Source of the DNA: CAWUFC02 sp963921335
GTDB lineage: Bacteria; Pseudomonadota; Gammaproteobacteria; Pseudomonadales; Halieaceae
DNA: 64,000 bases
NCBI GenBank assembly: GCA_963921335.3
Contig: CAWUFC020000002.1
Coordinates: forward strand, 496,001 to 560,000
Direction of reading: 5' to 3'
Under the pieces are notes generated by a model that worked only from the letters and a program-made list of their open reading frames with translations, did not search any database and was not told the DNA's origin. The position numbers and the translations under genes are program-made. How positions within the stretch are numbered: position 1 is the first letter of the stretch; the number at the start of each line of letters is the position of its first letter. Shown in pieces: positions 8,514 through 17,834 of this stretch.

Positions 8514-9701
8514 ATGACAATGGATTCTCTCAATCAGTTTCGGGGAGAGGTGCGCCAGTGGCTCGCCGATAACTGCCCCGAGTCCATGCGCGCGCCGATC
8601 AACCCCGGCGAACAATACTGGGGTGGACGCAACGCCACCTTCCACAGCGAAGATACCCGGCTCTGGTTTGAGCGCATGCGCGACAAGGGCTGGACTGCGC
8701 CGGAGTGGCCCACCGAGTACGGCGGTGGCGGCCTCTCTGCCGAGGAAGCCAAAGTCCTCAAGGACGAAATGAAAGCCATCAACGCCAGGGCTCCCATTTT
8801 CAGCCTGGGCATCTGGATGCTCGGCCCGGCCATTCTCGAATATGGCACCGAAGAGCAAAAACAAACCTTCATTACCAGCATCGTGCGTGGCGAGACACGC
8901 TGGTGCCAGGGTTACAGTGAGCCGGGCAGCGGTTCAGACCTGGCCAGCTTGCAGTGCCGCGCCGAGGATATGGGTGACCACTTTCTCATCAACGGCTCGA
9001 AAATCTGGACCACCAAAGCGGACGAGTGCGACTGGATCTTCTGCCTGGTGCGTACCAACCCCGATGCCATCAAACAGGAAGGCATCAGCTTTGTACTGAT
9101 TGACATGACTACGGAGGGTGTCAGCACCACGCCTATTGGACTGATCTCTGGCGAATCCGAGTTTTGCCAAACCTTCTTTGACAATGTGAAGGTTCCCAAG
9201 GAAAACCTGGTGGGTGAACTGAACCAGGGCTGGTCGGTAGCTAAATCACTGCTGAAACACGAGCGCAAGCTGATGTCCGAAATGGGCACTGACATTCCCA
9301 GCGTCGGCCCCCGCGAAATGTTGGCCGATCACGTTGAAATGGTCGACGGCAAAATCGCTGACCCCGAGCTGCGTCGCCAGCAGGTCGAATACGATATGAA
9401 CATGCATGCGCTGGGCCTGACGCACTTCCGCACCTTCGAAGAGCGGGTGGCAGGTATCAACAGCAACGTACCGCTGATTATGAAATACGCAGGTACTGAG
9501 GCAGAAACCCAGAAAGGTGAGCTGTTGCTGGCGTTACTCGGCAGTGCGGGCCTTGGCTGGGAGGGTGATGAATTCAGCGATGATGAGCTGAAGGCGCTGC
9601 GCCAATGGGCCATGTCCAAGACGCTGACCATCGCCGGTGGCACCAGCGAAGTCCAACTCAATATTATCGCCAAGCGCGTACTGGAACTGCCCCAGCAGTA
9701 G
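8514..9701 (+). CDS. Acyl-CoA dehydrogenase, large subunit of a pair
   Basis: A 395-residue FAD-dependent acyl-CoA dehydrogenase. Features: CQGYSEPGSGSDLAS (FAD/substrate contact), INGSKIWTT and a C-terminal TIAGGTSEVQLNIIAKRVLELP. The position that holds the catalytic Glu in MCAD-type enzymes (EGTS) is Gly here (GGTS). It is followed at once by a second dehydrogenase gene with the complementary pattern. Such pairs form alpha2beta2 enzymes in mycobacterial sterol side-chain degradation (FadE/ChsE type). An atypical substrate such as a branched or steroid acyl-CoA is therefore possible (inference). The ATG at 8514 has AAAGGA upstream. Confidence 0.92.
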   Translation: MTMDSLNQFRGEVRQWLADNCPESMRAPINPGEQYWGGRNATFHSEDTRLWFERMRDKGWTAPEWPTEYGGGGLSAEEAKVLKDEMKAINARAPIFSLGIWMLGPAILEYGTEEQKQTFITSIVRGETRWCQGYSEPGSGSDLASLQCRAEDMGDHFLINGSKIWTTKADECDWIFCLVRTNPDAIKQEGISFVLIDMTTEGVSTTPIGLISGESEFCQTFFDNVKVPKENLVGELNQGWSVAKSLLKHERKLMSEMGTDIPSVGPREMLADHVEMVDGKIADPELRRQQVEYDMNMHALGLTHFRTFEERVAGINSNVPLIMKYAGTEAETQKGELLLALLGSAGLGWEGDEFSDDELKALRQWAMSKTLTIAGGTSEVQLNIIAKRVLELPQQ

Positions 9702-9710
9702 GAGATTGTA

Positions 9711-10850
9711 ATGGCACTGGTACTGAATGAAGAACAACGCCTGCTGCAGGACACCGCGCGGGAGTTCTTGGCGTCGAATGCACCGGTAACGACGTTGCGC
9801 AAACTGCGCGATGAGCGCGACGAACTCGGCTATGCTTCCGACTTGTGGCAACAAATGGCCGAACTGGGCTGGGCCGGCATCATCCTGCCTGAGCAGTATG
9901 GCGGCCTGGAATTTGGCTTTGCCGGCATGGGTGCGGTGCTGCGCGAGACCGGCGCGACGCTGACGGCCTCTCCTTTACTGGCCACCGCCATCACCGGTAG
10001 TTCAGCCATCCTGCTTGCGGGCAGCGAGTCGCAGAAAGAAGACCTGTTGCCGAAAGTGGCCGAGGGCAGCCTGACGCTGTCACTGGCGTTGGAAGAGAGC
10101 AATCACCATAACCCGCTCGCTGTAGCCATGGCCGCAACCAAAGACGGTGATGCCTATGTCCTCAGTGGTCGCAAACTGTTTGTGCCAGATGGCCACAGTG
10201 CCGACAAACTGGTCGTCGTGGTGCGCAGCGCTGGCAACAGCGGCGACAGTGACGGTCTGACTCTATTGCTGGTCGATGGCGATAGCAGTGGCCTGACACG
10301 CAAGCGCACCATCATGGCGGACAGCCGCAACGCCGCCAACATCGAGTTCGACAATGTGCGAGTACCCGCAGCCAACTTGCTGGGTGAAGAAGGCACAGCC
10401 TGGCCCGTGCTGGAACAGGTACTGGACCGCTCGCGTGTGGCCCTTGCAGCCGAGATGCTCGGTAGCAGCTGGGAGGCGTTTAACCGCACGGTGGAATACC
10501 TGAAAGAACGAGACCAGTTTGGCGCCAAGATTGGCAGTTTCCAGGCCCTGCAACATCGCGCCTCGAAAATGTACATAGAGCTCGAAATGGCTACCTCAGT
10601 CGTCCTGCAGGCCTGTTCTGCAGTCGACGAAACACCTGAGCAGCTTCCGATGCTGGCCAGCCTGGCCAAGGCGCGCCTCAATGATGTGAGCAAGCTGGTG
10701 ACCAACGAAGCAGTACAACTTCACGGCGGCATCGGCGTCACTGACGAGCTGGAAATCGGCTTCTTCCTCAAGCGCGCCCGCGTTGCCATGCAACTCTACG
10801 GAGATGCCGGCTACCACAAGGATCGCTACGCCACCCTCTGCGGCTATTAA
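9711..10850 (+). CDS. Acyl-CoA dehydrogenase, second subunit of the pair
   Basis: A 379-residue acyl-CoA dehydrogenase-fold protein starting nine bases after its partner, with AGGAG upstream. The N-terminal helical domain (LLQDTAREFLASNAP, PEQYGGLEFGFAGMG) and the C-terminal helical domain (VEYLKERDQFGAKIGSFQALQH, QLHGGIGVTDELEIGFFLKRA) are present. It lacks the C-terminal GGTSE motif of the partner but has a Glu in VALAAEMLG, the position used as base in several family members. This fits a heteromeric enzyme whose active site is completed by both chains. Confidence 0.9.
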   Translation: MALVLNEEQRLLQDTAREFLASNAPVTTLRKLRDERDELGYASDLWQQMAELGWAGIILPEQYGGLEFGFAGMGAVLRETGATLTASPLLATAITGSSAILLAGSESQKEDLLPKVAEGSLTLSLALEESNHHNPLAVAMAATKDGDAYVLSGRKLFVPDGHSADKLVVVVRSAGNSGDSDGLTLLLVDGDSSGLTRKRTIMADSRNAANIEFDNVRVPAANLLGEEGTAWPVLEQVLDRSRVALAAEMLGSSWEAFNRTVEYLKERDQFGAKIGSFQALQHRASKMYIELEMATSVVLQACSAVDETPEQLPMLASLAKARLNDVSKLVTNEAVQLHGGIGVTDELEIGFFLKRARVAMQLYGDAGYHKDRYATLCGY

Positions 10851-10855
10851 CACCC

Positions 10856-10898
10856 ATGGGGTCAGAGTACTTTGAAAATCAAAGTACTCTGACCCCAT
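10856..10898. repeat. Perfect 20-bp palindrome (REP-like), possible bidirectional terminator
   Basis: Left arm 10856-10875 (begins ATGGGGTCAGAGTAC), loop AAA, right arm 10879-10898, an exact reverse complement. It sits exactly between the 3' ends of two convergent genes. The GGGGTCAGAGTAC core resembles mobile REP-type palindromes seen in many proteobacterial genomes. No transposase is nearby, and I found no second copy by eye. Confidence 0.75.
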
Positions 10899-10902
10899 TG
10901 AT

Positions 10903-12294
10903 TCACTTCCAGGCGCTGGGATCGATATCCAGGTCTGCGTAATCGTCAGGATTGAACCGTGGTTCATGTCCCTGCTTCAGCTGGCTGTCGTAATCCCTGA
11001 TCAGCCGCAGGCCCAGCCGAAACATCCACATAATCGCCACCAGGTTGCAGACACCCAGCATGGCCATGGTGAGGTCGGCAAACCCAAATACGGTTGCCAG
11101 GTCCTGCATAGCTCCCCACAACACCAGCATCAGCACCAACACCCTGAATACATTAAACAGGGCCTGGTTTTCTTCGCTGAAATAATTAAGCGCGTTCTCG
11201 CCGAGGTAGTAGTTGTAAAGTATCGAGCTGAAGGCAAACAGGGTCAGCGCCACACTGATGAACTCGTCGCCCCATCCTCCCACATGCTCCGCCAGTGCCG
11301 TCTGGGTGAGTACCACCCCATCATCAACAGCCATACCGGGCTGGTAAACCGTCGCCAGCAAGATGATGATCGCAGTGCAGGTGCAGAGGATGATGGTGTC
11401 TATAAATACGCTCAGCGCCTGTACCAAACCCTGGTCAAGGGGATGAGGAACCACCGCCGTAGCGGCGACGTTTGGGGCACTGCCCAGGCCGGCCTCGTTG
11501 GAGAACAAGCCGCGCTTGATGCCAAGCATAATGGCACCACCGAGCCCTCCCCCGACCGCCTGTTCCAGACCAAAAGCGCTGTTAAAAATAAGCACGAGAA
11601 CGTCGTCGATCGCGCTCAGGTTCAGACCCAGTACTACCAGTGCGCAGAGTAGGTAGATCGCGGCCATAAAGGGCACGACAAACTCCGCAACGGCGGCGAT
11701 ACGCTGAATGCCTCCGAATATGCAAAGACCAAGCATGGCGACCAGCGCCAGGCCACTGGTCCAGGTGGGGACGCCAAAGCTGGCTTGCAGGGAACTGGCC
11801 ATGACAAAGGATTGCACTGCATTAAACGCAAGGCCAAAGGTAATCAGCAGCAACACCGAATACACCATGGCCAGGCCGTGCTGGCGAATACCATGACGCA
11901 TATAGTAAGCGGGGCCACCGCGCAGACTGCCGTCAGGTTCGCGGCGTTTGTACAACTGCGCGAGGGAGGATTCCAGCAGGCTCATCGACATGCCGATGAG
12001 CCCCACCACCCACATCCAGAATACGGCACCGGGGCCGCCGAGACTGATGGCGACTGCGACGCCGGCAATATTGCCACCGCCAACGCGCCCACCAACGCTG
12101 ACCATCAGCGCCTGGAAGGAACTGATCTGACCCTTTTCGTGGGCCATGCCGCGCACCATGCTGGTAAACATGCGGCCGAAATACCGAAACTGTACGAAGC
12201 GGCTGGCAACGGTGAAAAACACACCGCCGCCCAGCAGGCCGACAATCAGCACCTGCCCCCAGAGAAAATCGCTGACGGCGTGCATCATTTCCAT
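10903..12294 (-). CDS. Sodium:alanine symporter family (AGCS) transporter
   Basis: A 463-residue polytopic inner-membrane protein of the AGCS family, which imports alanine or glycine with Na+ or H+. Typical segments are GVFFTVASRFVQFRYF, GGRVGGGNIAGVAVAISLGGPGAVFWMW, the cytoplasmic GGPAYYMRHG and the conserved KRGLFSNEAGLGSAPNVAAT. It is the last gene of a thiolase-NSS-AGCS operon, starting five bases after the NSS stop. Substrate specificity is not visible. Confidence 0.93.
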   Translation of the reverse strand: MEMMHAVSDFLWGQVLIVGLLGGGVFFTVASRFVQFRYFGRMFTSMVRGMAHEKGQISSFQALMVSVGGRVGGGNIAGVAVAISLGGPGAVFWMWVVGLIGMSMSLLESSLAQLYKRREPDGSLRGGPAYYMRHGIRQHGLAMVYSVLLLITFGLAFNAVQSFVMASSLQASFGVPTWTSGLALVAMLGLCIFGGIQRIAAVAEFVVPFMAAIYLLCALVVLGLNLSAIDDVLVLIFNSAFGLEQAVGGGLGGAIMLGIKRGLFSNEAGLGSAPNVAATAVVPHPLDQGLVQALSVFIDTIILCTCTAIIILLATVYQPGMAVDDGVVLTQTALAEHVGGWGDEFISVALTLFAFSSILYNYYLGENALNYFSEENQALFNVFRVLVLMLVLWGAMQDLATVFGFADLTMAMLGVCNLVAIMWMFRLGLRLIRDYDSQLKQGHEPRFNPDDYADLDIDPSAWK

Positions 12295-12298
12295 GGCT

Positions 12299-13654
12299 TT
12301 ACTCGGTCACACCCATCACGAAGATGATTAATACCGCCGGCGGCACCAGGTAGCGTGCCAGGAAACGCCAGCAGGCAAACAAGGCCGGGCTCTTAAACGC
12401 CAGCTCTTCGGCAACGGTTTCACGGCTCAGGCGCCAGCCCGCAAACACCGCGATCAACAGGCCGCCCAGGGGTAGCAACACCTGGTTGGAGAAATAGTCC
12501 AGCAGACCATTGAGATCGCGCGCCCCCACCTGGTACTCCGCGAGCACGTTGTAAGACAGCACGCTGAGCACGCTCAATACCGCCACGGCGCCAACCACAG
12601 CCAGCGCGCCTTTGTGGCGTGCAAAACCGTGATGGTCTTCCATCCATGACACGACCGACTCAATCAGCCCAACCATAGAGGTGATACCGGCAAAGGACAG
12701 GAGCAGGAAAAACATGACGCTAAAGAGGTAACCACCGGGCATCTGGGCGAAGGCCACAGGCAGGGTCTGGAAAATCAGGCCTGCACCAGCTGCCGGATCG
12801 AGACCGTTATTAAACACCGCGGGAAAGATCACCAGTCCGGCCACCATGGCCACCATGGTGTCGGCGATCACGATAATCAGCACAGAGCGGGGAATAGACA
12901 CCTCACGGGGCAGATAGGCGCCAAAGGTCATCATGCCGCCCATGGCAACACCGATGGAGAAAAAGGCCTGCCCCAGGGCGGCCAGAAAGGTACCGCCGTC
13001 AATCTTGGAGAAGTCAGGCGTGAACAACCAGCTGATCGCCTGCCCCATACCGCCGGCAAACACGTTGTAAATGGCCAGGATAATCAGCAGACCGAACAGG
13101 GTCGGCATCATGAACGTGACCGCTTTCTCGATACCGCCCTGCACACCCGAGTAAATGATGTAACCGGTAATAGCCAAACCCAGCAGAGTCCAGAAAATCA
13201 TGCCGGTGGGATCCGCAAGTACTGCGCTGAACTGTGCCTCAGCGGCAGTGGCATCGACGCCGGCAAAGCCGGTTGTCACCGCTTTGAACAAATACCACAA
13301 GACCCAGCCGACAATCACTGAGTAAACAATCTCGATGGTAAAGGCGGCCAGCAGACCCATGCCCCCAACCCATTGCCAGTGCCGGGAGCGGCCATTGTCC
13401 TGCGCCACTTTGGCCATCGCTTCTGGAGGGCTGAGTTTGCCGCGTCTTCCCACCAGCAACTCCGCCATCAGAATCGGCACCCCAATACCCAGAGCGCAGG
13501 CGAGATACACGAGCACAAAAGCGGCGCCGCCATTTTCTCCGGTCTGATAGGGAAACCGCCAGATGTTACCCAGGCCGACGGCAAAGCCGACCGAGGCCAT
13601 CAAAAAGGCGAAACGTGAGGACCAGTTCTCGTGACTCGCGCCAGCTACGGCCAT
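12299..13654 (-). CDS. Sodium-dependent transporter, NSS/SNF family
   Basis: A 451-residue neurotransmitter:sodium-symporter family protein (LeuT/TnaT/MhsT type), importing an amino acid or amine with Na+. The N-terminal signature FLMASVGFAVGLGNIWRFPY contains the unwound TM1 that binds Na+ and substrate; the GGAAFVLVYLACALGIGVPI and ELLVGRR elements follow. About eleven membrane helices are visible, as in most bacterial members. AAGGAG precedes the ATG, thirteen bases after the thiolase gene. Confidence 0.92.
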   Translation of the reverse strand: MAVAGASHENWSSRFAFLMASVGFAVGLGNIWRFPYQTGENGGAAFVLVYLACALGIGVPILMAELLVGRRGKLSPPEAMAKVAQDNGRSRHWQWVGGMGLLAAFTIEIVYSVIVGWVLWYLFKAVTTGFAGVDATAAEAQFSAVLADPTGMIFWTLLGLAITGYIIYSGVQGGIEKAVTFMMPTLFGLLIILAIYNVFAGGMGQAISWLFTPDFSKIDGGTFLAALGQAFFSIGVAMGGMMTFGAYLPREVSIPRSVLIIVIADTMVAMVAGLVIFPAVFNNGLDPAAGAGLIFQTLPVAFAQMPGGYLFSVMFFLLLSFAGITSMVGLIESVVSWMEDHHGFARHKGALAVVGAVAVLSVLSVLSYNVLAEYQVGARDLNGLLDYFSNQVLLPLGGLLIAVFAGWRLSRETVAEELAFKSPALFACWRFLARYLVPPAVLIIFVMGVTE

Positions 13655-13666
13655 GAACTGTACTCC

Positions 13667-14839
13667 TTAAATGCGCTCGATCACTGTACCGTTGGCAGTG
13701 CCACCACCTTCACAGATCGCCAGCAGGCCATAGCGCCCACCGGTGCGATGTAACTCGTGGATCATAGTAGTCATCAGTTTGGCGCCGGTAGCGCCCAGCG
13801 GATGACCGAGTGCCTGTGCGCCGCCATTGACGTTGAGCTTGTCCATATTGGCGCCAAGCGCCTTGGCCCAGGCCAGAGGCACGGAGCCAAACGCCTCGTT
13901 GACTTCGAACAGGTCGATGTCGTCCATGCTCAGGCCGGCTTTCTCCAGCGCTTTTTCGGTCGCTTTGATGGGGCCTTCGAGCATGATGACAGGGTCAGTG
14001 CCCACTACGCTGAGTGAAACGATCCTGGCCATCGGCTTAAGACCGTATTTCTCGACAGCGGCCTCATTGGCAATCAGCACCGCCGCTGCGCCATCGCAAA
14101 TCTGTGAGGACGTGGCGGCCGTGATTTTGCCGCCCTCCTGCAAAGGTTCAAGGCCGCGGATGGCATCCAGGGTGGCGTCCATGCGAATGCCCTCATCCTG
14201 CACATGCATCTCTCGACTGCCATCTTCGAGCTCGATCTCAATCGGCACAATTTCACCGCCGAAACGGTTCTCTTCAACTGCCTGCTTGGCCTTGCGATGA
14301 GAGTCGTAAGCAAACTGCTCCAGTTCGCTGCTCTCAATGTCGTACTTATCGACCAGCATCTCGGCGCCAACAAACTGACTGAACTGAACACCGGGATAAC
14401 GTTCACCAATCCGTGCGCCATAGGGCAGACCGTGATCAGCCTTGTAACCGTCGACTATATTCGAACCGATCGGCACCTGGCTCATGCTCTCAACACCGCC
14501 GGCGATAACAACATCCTGAGTACCGGACATAACCGCCTGTGCGGCAAAGTGCATGGCCTGCTGGCCCGAACCACACTGACGATCTACCGAGGTACCGGGC
14601 ACCGCTTCACCCAGTACCGAAGAAATACAGACATTGCGCGCCACGTTACTGCTTTGGGCACCGACCTGGCTGACACAACCGAAAACCAGGTCATCCACGG
14701 CCTCAGGCTCAATCCCGGCACGCTCTACCAGGGCGTCGACCACCATGGCTCCCAGGTCAATGGGATGGATTTTTGAAAGGCGTCCGTTTTTACGACCACC
14801 AGCGCTGCGCGCCGCTGCACAGATATAGGCTTCGGCCAT
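13667..14839 (-). CDS. Acetyl-CoA C-acyltransferase (thiolase)
   Basis: A 390-residue thiolase, the last step of beta-oxidation or a biosynthetic acetoacetyl-CoA enzyme. The nucleophilic Cys is in DRQCGSGQQAMHFAAQ, the His in GHPLGATGAK and the second Cys in CEGGGTANG; DLFEVNEAFG is also present. The close match to steroid and long-chain thiolases suggests degradation, as do the acyl-CoA dehydrogenases nearby. AAGGAG lies seven bases before the ATG. It heads an operon with two Na+ symporters. Confidence 0.94.
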   Translation of the reverse strand: MAEAYICAAARSAGGRKNGRLSKIHPIDLGAMVVDALVERAGIEPEAVDDLVFGCVSQVGAQSSNVARNVCISSVLGEAVPGTSVDRQCGSGQQAMHFAAQAVMSGTQDVVIAGGVESMSQVPIGSNIVDGYKADHGLPYGARIGERYPGVQFSQFVGAEMLVDKYDIESSELEQFAYDSHRKAKQAVEENRFGGEIVPIEIELEDGSREMHVQDEGIRMDATLDAIRGLEPLQEGGKITAATSSQICDGAAAVLIANEAAVEKYGLKPMARIVSLSVVGTDPVIMLEGPIKATEKALEKAGLSMDDIDLFEVNEAFGSVPLAWAKALGANMDKLNVNGGAQALGHPLGATGAKLMTTMIHELHRTGGRYGLLAICEGGGTANGTVIERI

Positions 14840-14893
14840 GATTGAGCTCCTTAAATTATTGTTTTTTCAGTAGCCGCTCAGCATAAACCAGAT

Positions 14894-14913
14894 GCCGGGC
14901 TGTTGCACCCGGC
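14894..14913 (-). terminator. Hairpin after the aminopeptidase P gene
   Basis: GCCGGG-N8-CCCGGC lies within 27 bases of the stop of the M24 gene and before the thiolase ribosome site. There is no T tract directly after it, so termination is tentative. Confidence 0.35.
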
Positions 14914-14919
14914 CCTCTC

Positions 14920-16707
14920 TCAGGCGATGGGACTGGTTGCTCGCTCCAGCCAGGCCAGATCATCACCCTCTAGCAGCGGCCCTACTCTGGACAGCACCGT
15001 GGCATGATAGGCGTTAAGCCAGTGCAACTCCGCGGCGCTTAACAGCTCCACTTTCAGCAACCGCTTGTCGAAAGGCACAAGGGTGAGGGTTTCGAAACCC
15101 AGCAGTTTCTTGTCGCTGTCCTGCATGGTTTCAATTTCGGTCACCACGCACAGGTTTTCGCAGCGCATACCGTACTGTTCATCTTTGTAATACCCGGGCT
15201 CGTCACTCAAGATCATGCCCGGCTTGAGTGCAACACCATTACCCACAGTGGCAATGCGCTGTGGCCCTTCATGAACCGACAGGCAGCTACCAACCCCGTG
15301 CCCGGTGCCGTGGTTGTAATCCAGACCCCGCTGCCACAGGAACTGCCGCGCCAGGATATCCAACTGGCTGCCAGTGGTGCCCTCGGGAAAGCGCGCCTCA
15401 CCCAGCGCAATCATCCCCTTCAGCACCAGGGTAAAACGCTCGCGCACTTCCTCATCCGGCTCACCAATAGCCACAGTTCGCGTGATGTCAGTGGTGCCAT
15501 CCAGATACTGGCCACCGCTGTCTACCAGGTAGACGCCATCCATCTCCAGGCTGGCAGGTGTCGCATTCAAGTGATTGTAGTGACACATCGCCGCATTCCC
15601 AGCTGCCGCGGAAATGGTGTCGAAACTGGTCTCAAGAAAATGCTCCTGCTCGGCTCGAAAGGCACCCAGTTTGTCGGACAATGTGGCTTCGTCATGCAGG
15701 TGGCCGGCAGCCACCTCGCGATCCAGCCATGCCAGGAACTGCACTTCAGCTGCGCCATCCCGTATATGAGCATTGCGCATGCCCTGAACTTCAATGCTGT
15801 TTTTACAGGCCTTGGGCAACATGGCCGGATCATCGCCGGCAATACGAGTCACACCACAGCGATCCAGGCTCAACTGGCTCCAGGCATTGGCGGTGCTGGG
15901 GTCTGACAATACGGTCTTGCCCTCCAGAGCCTTGAACGCATCCAGCAACGCCGATTCGGGTTCTACCGTAACCCCCTCTCCCACGTGGGCATCAAAGCCG
16001 TCGGGCAGCGCATCCACGTTAGTGAAGAACACCATGTCACCATTACTGTGCAGCAGCCCACTGCCCAGCAGGATCGGCAAATTGGGCACATCACCCCCGC
16101 GAATATTAAGCAGCCAGTTGCAGGAGTCGGCTGCAAATATGTAAGCCGCGTCAGCACCTTCTGCAGCGATCAGATTACCGATTTCAGCACGCTTGGAAGC
16201 ACTGTGCTGCCCACTGTAATCCTCGGCCAGCAGCAGAGCGGGCCGCGATTGTGGCGCTGGTCGATCCTGCCAGCACAGGTCGATCAGGTTATCAGTCTGC
16301 TCGACCAGCTCATGACCGGCCTTGTGGAGGATCTTCTCGGCTGCCTGCTGCCAACTCAGGGGATGCATGCGCGGGTCATAGGCTATACGCGCACCCTCGG
16401 GCAGCTGCGCTGACAGCCACTTCATATGGGGCTCGTCCACCAGGCTGAGTATCTCAAACAACTCGTCGCTCACCTGCTGCCTGACCTGCACCGTATAGCG
16501 GCCATCGACAAAGATGGCGGCGCTATCACGCAACACGATGACGACGCCGGCGGAACCGGTAAAACCGCTTATCCACATCATGCGTTCATTGTGCACCGGG
16601 ATGTATTCACCCAGGTATTCATCTGCGCGCGGCACTACCAGGGCATCGAGGTCGCGCTCAGCCATTTGCGCCCGTACTGCCTCAAGGCGCTGGGAAATAG
16701 CTTGCAT
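14920..16707 (-). CDS. Aminopeptidase P family protein (M24B, Xaa-Pro aminopeptidase)
   Basis: A 595-residue metallopeptidase that removes N-terminal residues before proline. It has two creatinase-type N-terminal domains (DLDALVVPRADEYLGEY), then the M24 pita-bread domain with metal ligands in DSGGQYLDGTTDITRTV (two Asp), GTGHGVG (His), LSDEPGYY (Glu) and RCENLCVV (Glu), and a C-terminal extension. The length matches the long three-domain APP1 type. The ATG at 16707 gives MQAISQRLEAVRAQM, the usual beginning; a longer reading would overlap the upstream gene by 56 bases. It starts ten bases after the MBL gene. Confidence 0.92.
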   Translation of the reverse strand: MQAISQRLEAVRAQMAERDLDALVVPRADEYLGEYIPVHNERMMWISGFTGSAGVVIVLRDSAAIFVDGRYTVQVRQQVSDELFEILSLVDEPHMKWLSAQLPEGARIAYDPRMHPLSWQQAAEKILHKAGHELVEQTDNLIDLCWQDRPAPQSRPALLLAEDYSGQHSASKRAEIGNLIAAEGADAAYIFAADSCNWLLNIRGGDVPNLPILLGSGLLHSNGDMVFFTNVDALPDGFDAHVGEGVTVEPESALLDAFKALEGKTVLSDPSTANAWSQLSLDRCGVTRIAGDDPAMLPKACKNSIEVQGMRNAHIRDGAAEVQFLAWLDREVAAGHLHDEATLSDKLGAFRAEQEHFLETSFDTISAAAGNAAMCHYNHLNATPASLEMDGVYLVDSGGQYLDGTTDITRTVAIGEPDEEVRERFTLVLKGMIALGEARFPEGTTGSQLDILARQFLWQRGLDYNHGTGHGVGSCLSVHEGPQRIATVGNGVALKPGMILSDEPGYYKDEQYGMRCENLCVVTEIETMQDSDKKLLGFETLTLVPFDKRLLKVELLSAAELHWLNAYHATVLSRVGPLLEGDDLAWLERATSPIA

Positions 16708-16717
16708 GGGTAACTGA

Positions 16718-17806
16718 CTATTCAAACTCTGCGGTCTCCGGTTTTTGGCGATACCAGTCAACGCCGTGCTCATCGCGCTCGACCAGTATCAGACGACGGC
16801 CAATCAGGCAGTTCAGGTGGGCCAGGGTCTCCCCGGTAGCCATCTGTATGACCTTGCCATCGATGTCTCGTTTAAACAGGGCGGGAAAGCAATCCACGGC
16901 CCTGCGCGGCTCGGATAGGTGATTATACAGGCTGTCGAGATCCCGCTCATGGGCCTCAATGAGCTGCGTCAGGCGCACGTGCAGGCCATAGAATGGGGAC
17001 TCATGGGCAGGCAGCACCAGCACATCGTCAGGCAGTTGCTCACGAATGCGGGCATTGGAATTGAGCCAGTCTTTGAGCGTATCGCCTCGGGGCTCCGTGG
17101 GAAACACGCTGACGTTAGGCGTGATTCTCGGCAACACCTGATCCCCGGAGATTAAAAGTTTTAACGCCGGACAGTAAAGACTCATATGCTCCGGTGAATG
17201 CCCACTCCCCACCACGGGCTGCCAGTAGCGATCGTTGATTCGAAAGGTCTCGCCATTCATCAGGCGACGAAAACTGTCTGGCAGCGGAGAAATGGCGCGA
17301 CCAAAGCTGCCGAAACGACCACGGTAAGCCTCCAACTGCTCCTCATCGAAGCCCGCTGCCCGATAAAAACGAATGGCCACGTCCGGTGCCTTGCGCCCGG
17401 TATCACTGGCAAGAGATCGACACATCAGGAACTCTTCCCGCGACATCCAGAATTCAGCATCGAAGCGCTGGGTAATCCAGCCGGCAAGGCCCACATGATC
17501 TGGATGCAGATGCGTACAGATAACCCGCTTCACGGGTCGACCGACCATAAAGCCATCGAACAGGGCCTGCCACTGCTCTCGAGCTGAGGGAATGTCCAGG
17601 CAGGTATCTACCACTGTCCAGCCATCGCCATCTACCAGCAGCCAGATATTGATGTGGTCCAGTGCAATGGGCATATCAAATCGCACCCAATAAACACCAT
17701 CAGCTACCTCTACCGGCTCTCCCGGTGCAGGGGCAATCTTGTGCCCATAGGGATAAACCAGACCTCTTACTTTTTCAGACGCGTTCGCCAGCATGTACTC
17801 ACCCAT
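16718..17806 (-). CDS. MBL-fold metallo-hydrolase
   Basis: A 362-residue beta-lactamase-fold hydrolase. The metal motif HLHPDHVG is clear, with further ligands in GSGHSPEHMS and ISGDQVL. The last 90 residues form a helical or winged-helix tail as in LACTB2-type hydrolases, which cut thioesters or RNA. The physiological substrate is unknown. Start: ATG at 17806 chosen over a TTG at 17809; ATG 17794 is an alternative with a close GGTGAG. It lies between the alpha/beta hydrolase and the aminopeptidase in the same direction. Confidence 0.87.
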   Translation of the reverse strand: MGEYMLANASEKVRGLVYPYGHKIAPAPGEPVEVADGVYWVRFDMPIALDHINIWLLVDGDGWTVVDTCLDIPSAREQWQALFDGFMVGRPVKRVICTHLHPDHVGLAGWITQRFDAEFWMSREEFLMCRSLASDTGRKAPDVAIRFYRAAGFDEEQLEAYRGRFGSFGRAISPLPDSFRRLMNGETFRINDRYWQPVVGSGHSPEHMSLYCPALKLLISGDQVLPRITPNVSVFPTEPRGDTLKDWLNSNARIREQLPDDVLVLPAHESPFYGLHVRLTQLIEAHERDLDSLYNHLSEPRRAVDCFPALFKRDIDGKVIQMATGETLAHLNCLIGRRLILVERDEHGVDWYRQKPETAEFE

Positions 17807-17834
17807 CAACAGGTCGCCAATGGTAACAGGGCAG

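Noticed and set aside
11785..12327. Plus-strand frame of 180 codons under the AGCS symporter
   Set aside because: Opposite-strand shadow with His- and Gln-rich low-complexity translation and no motif.
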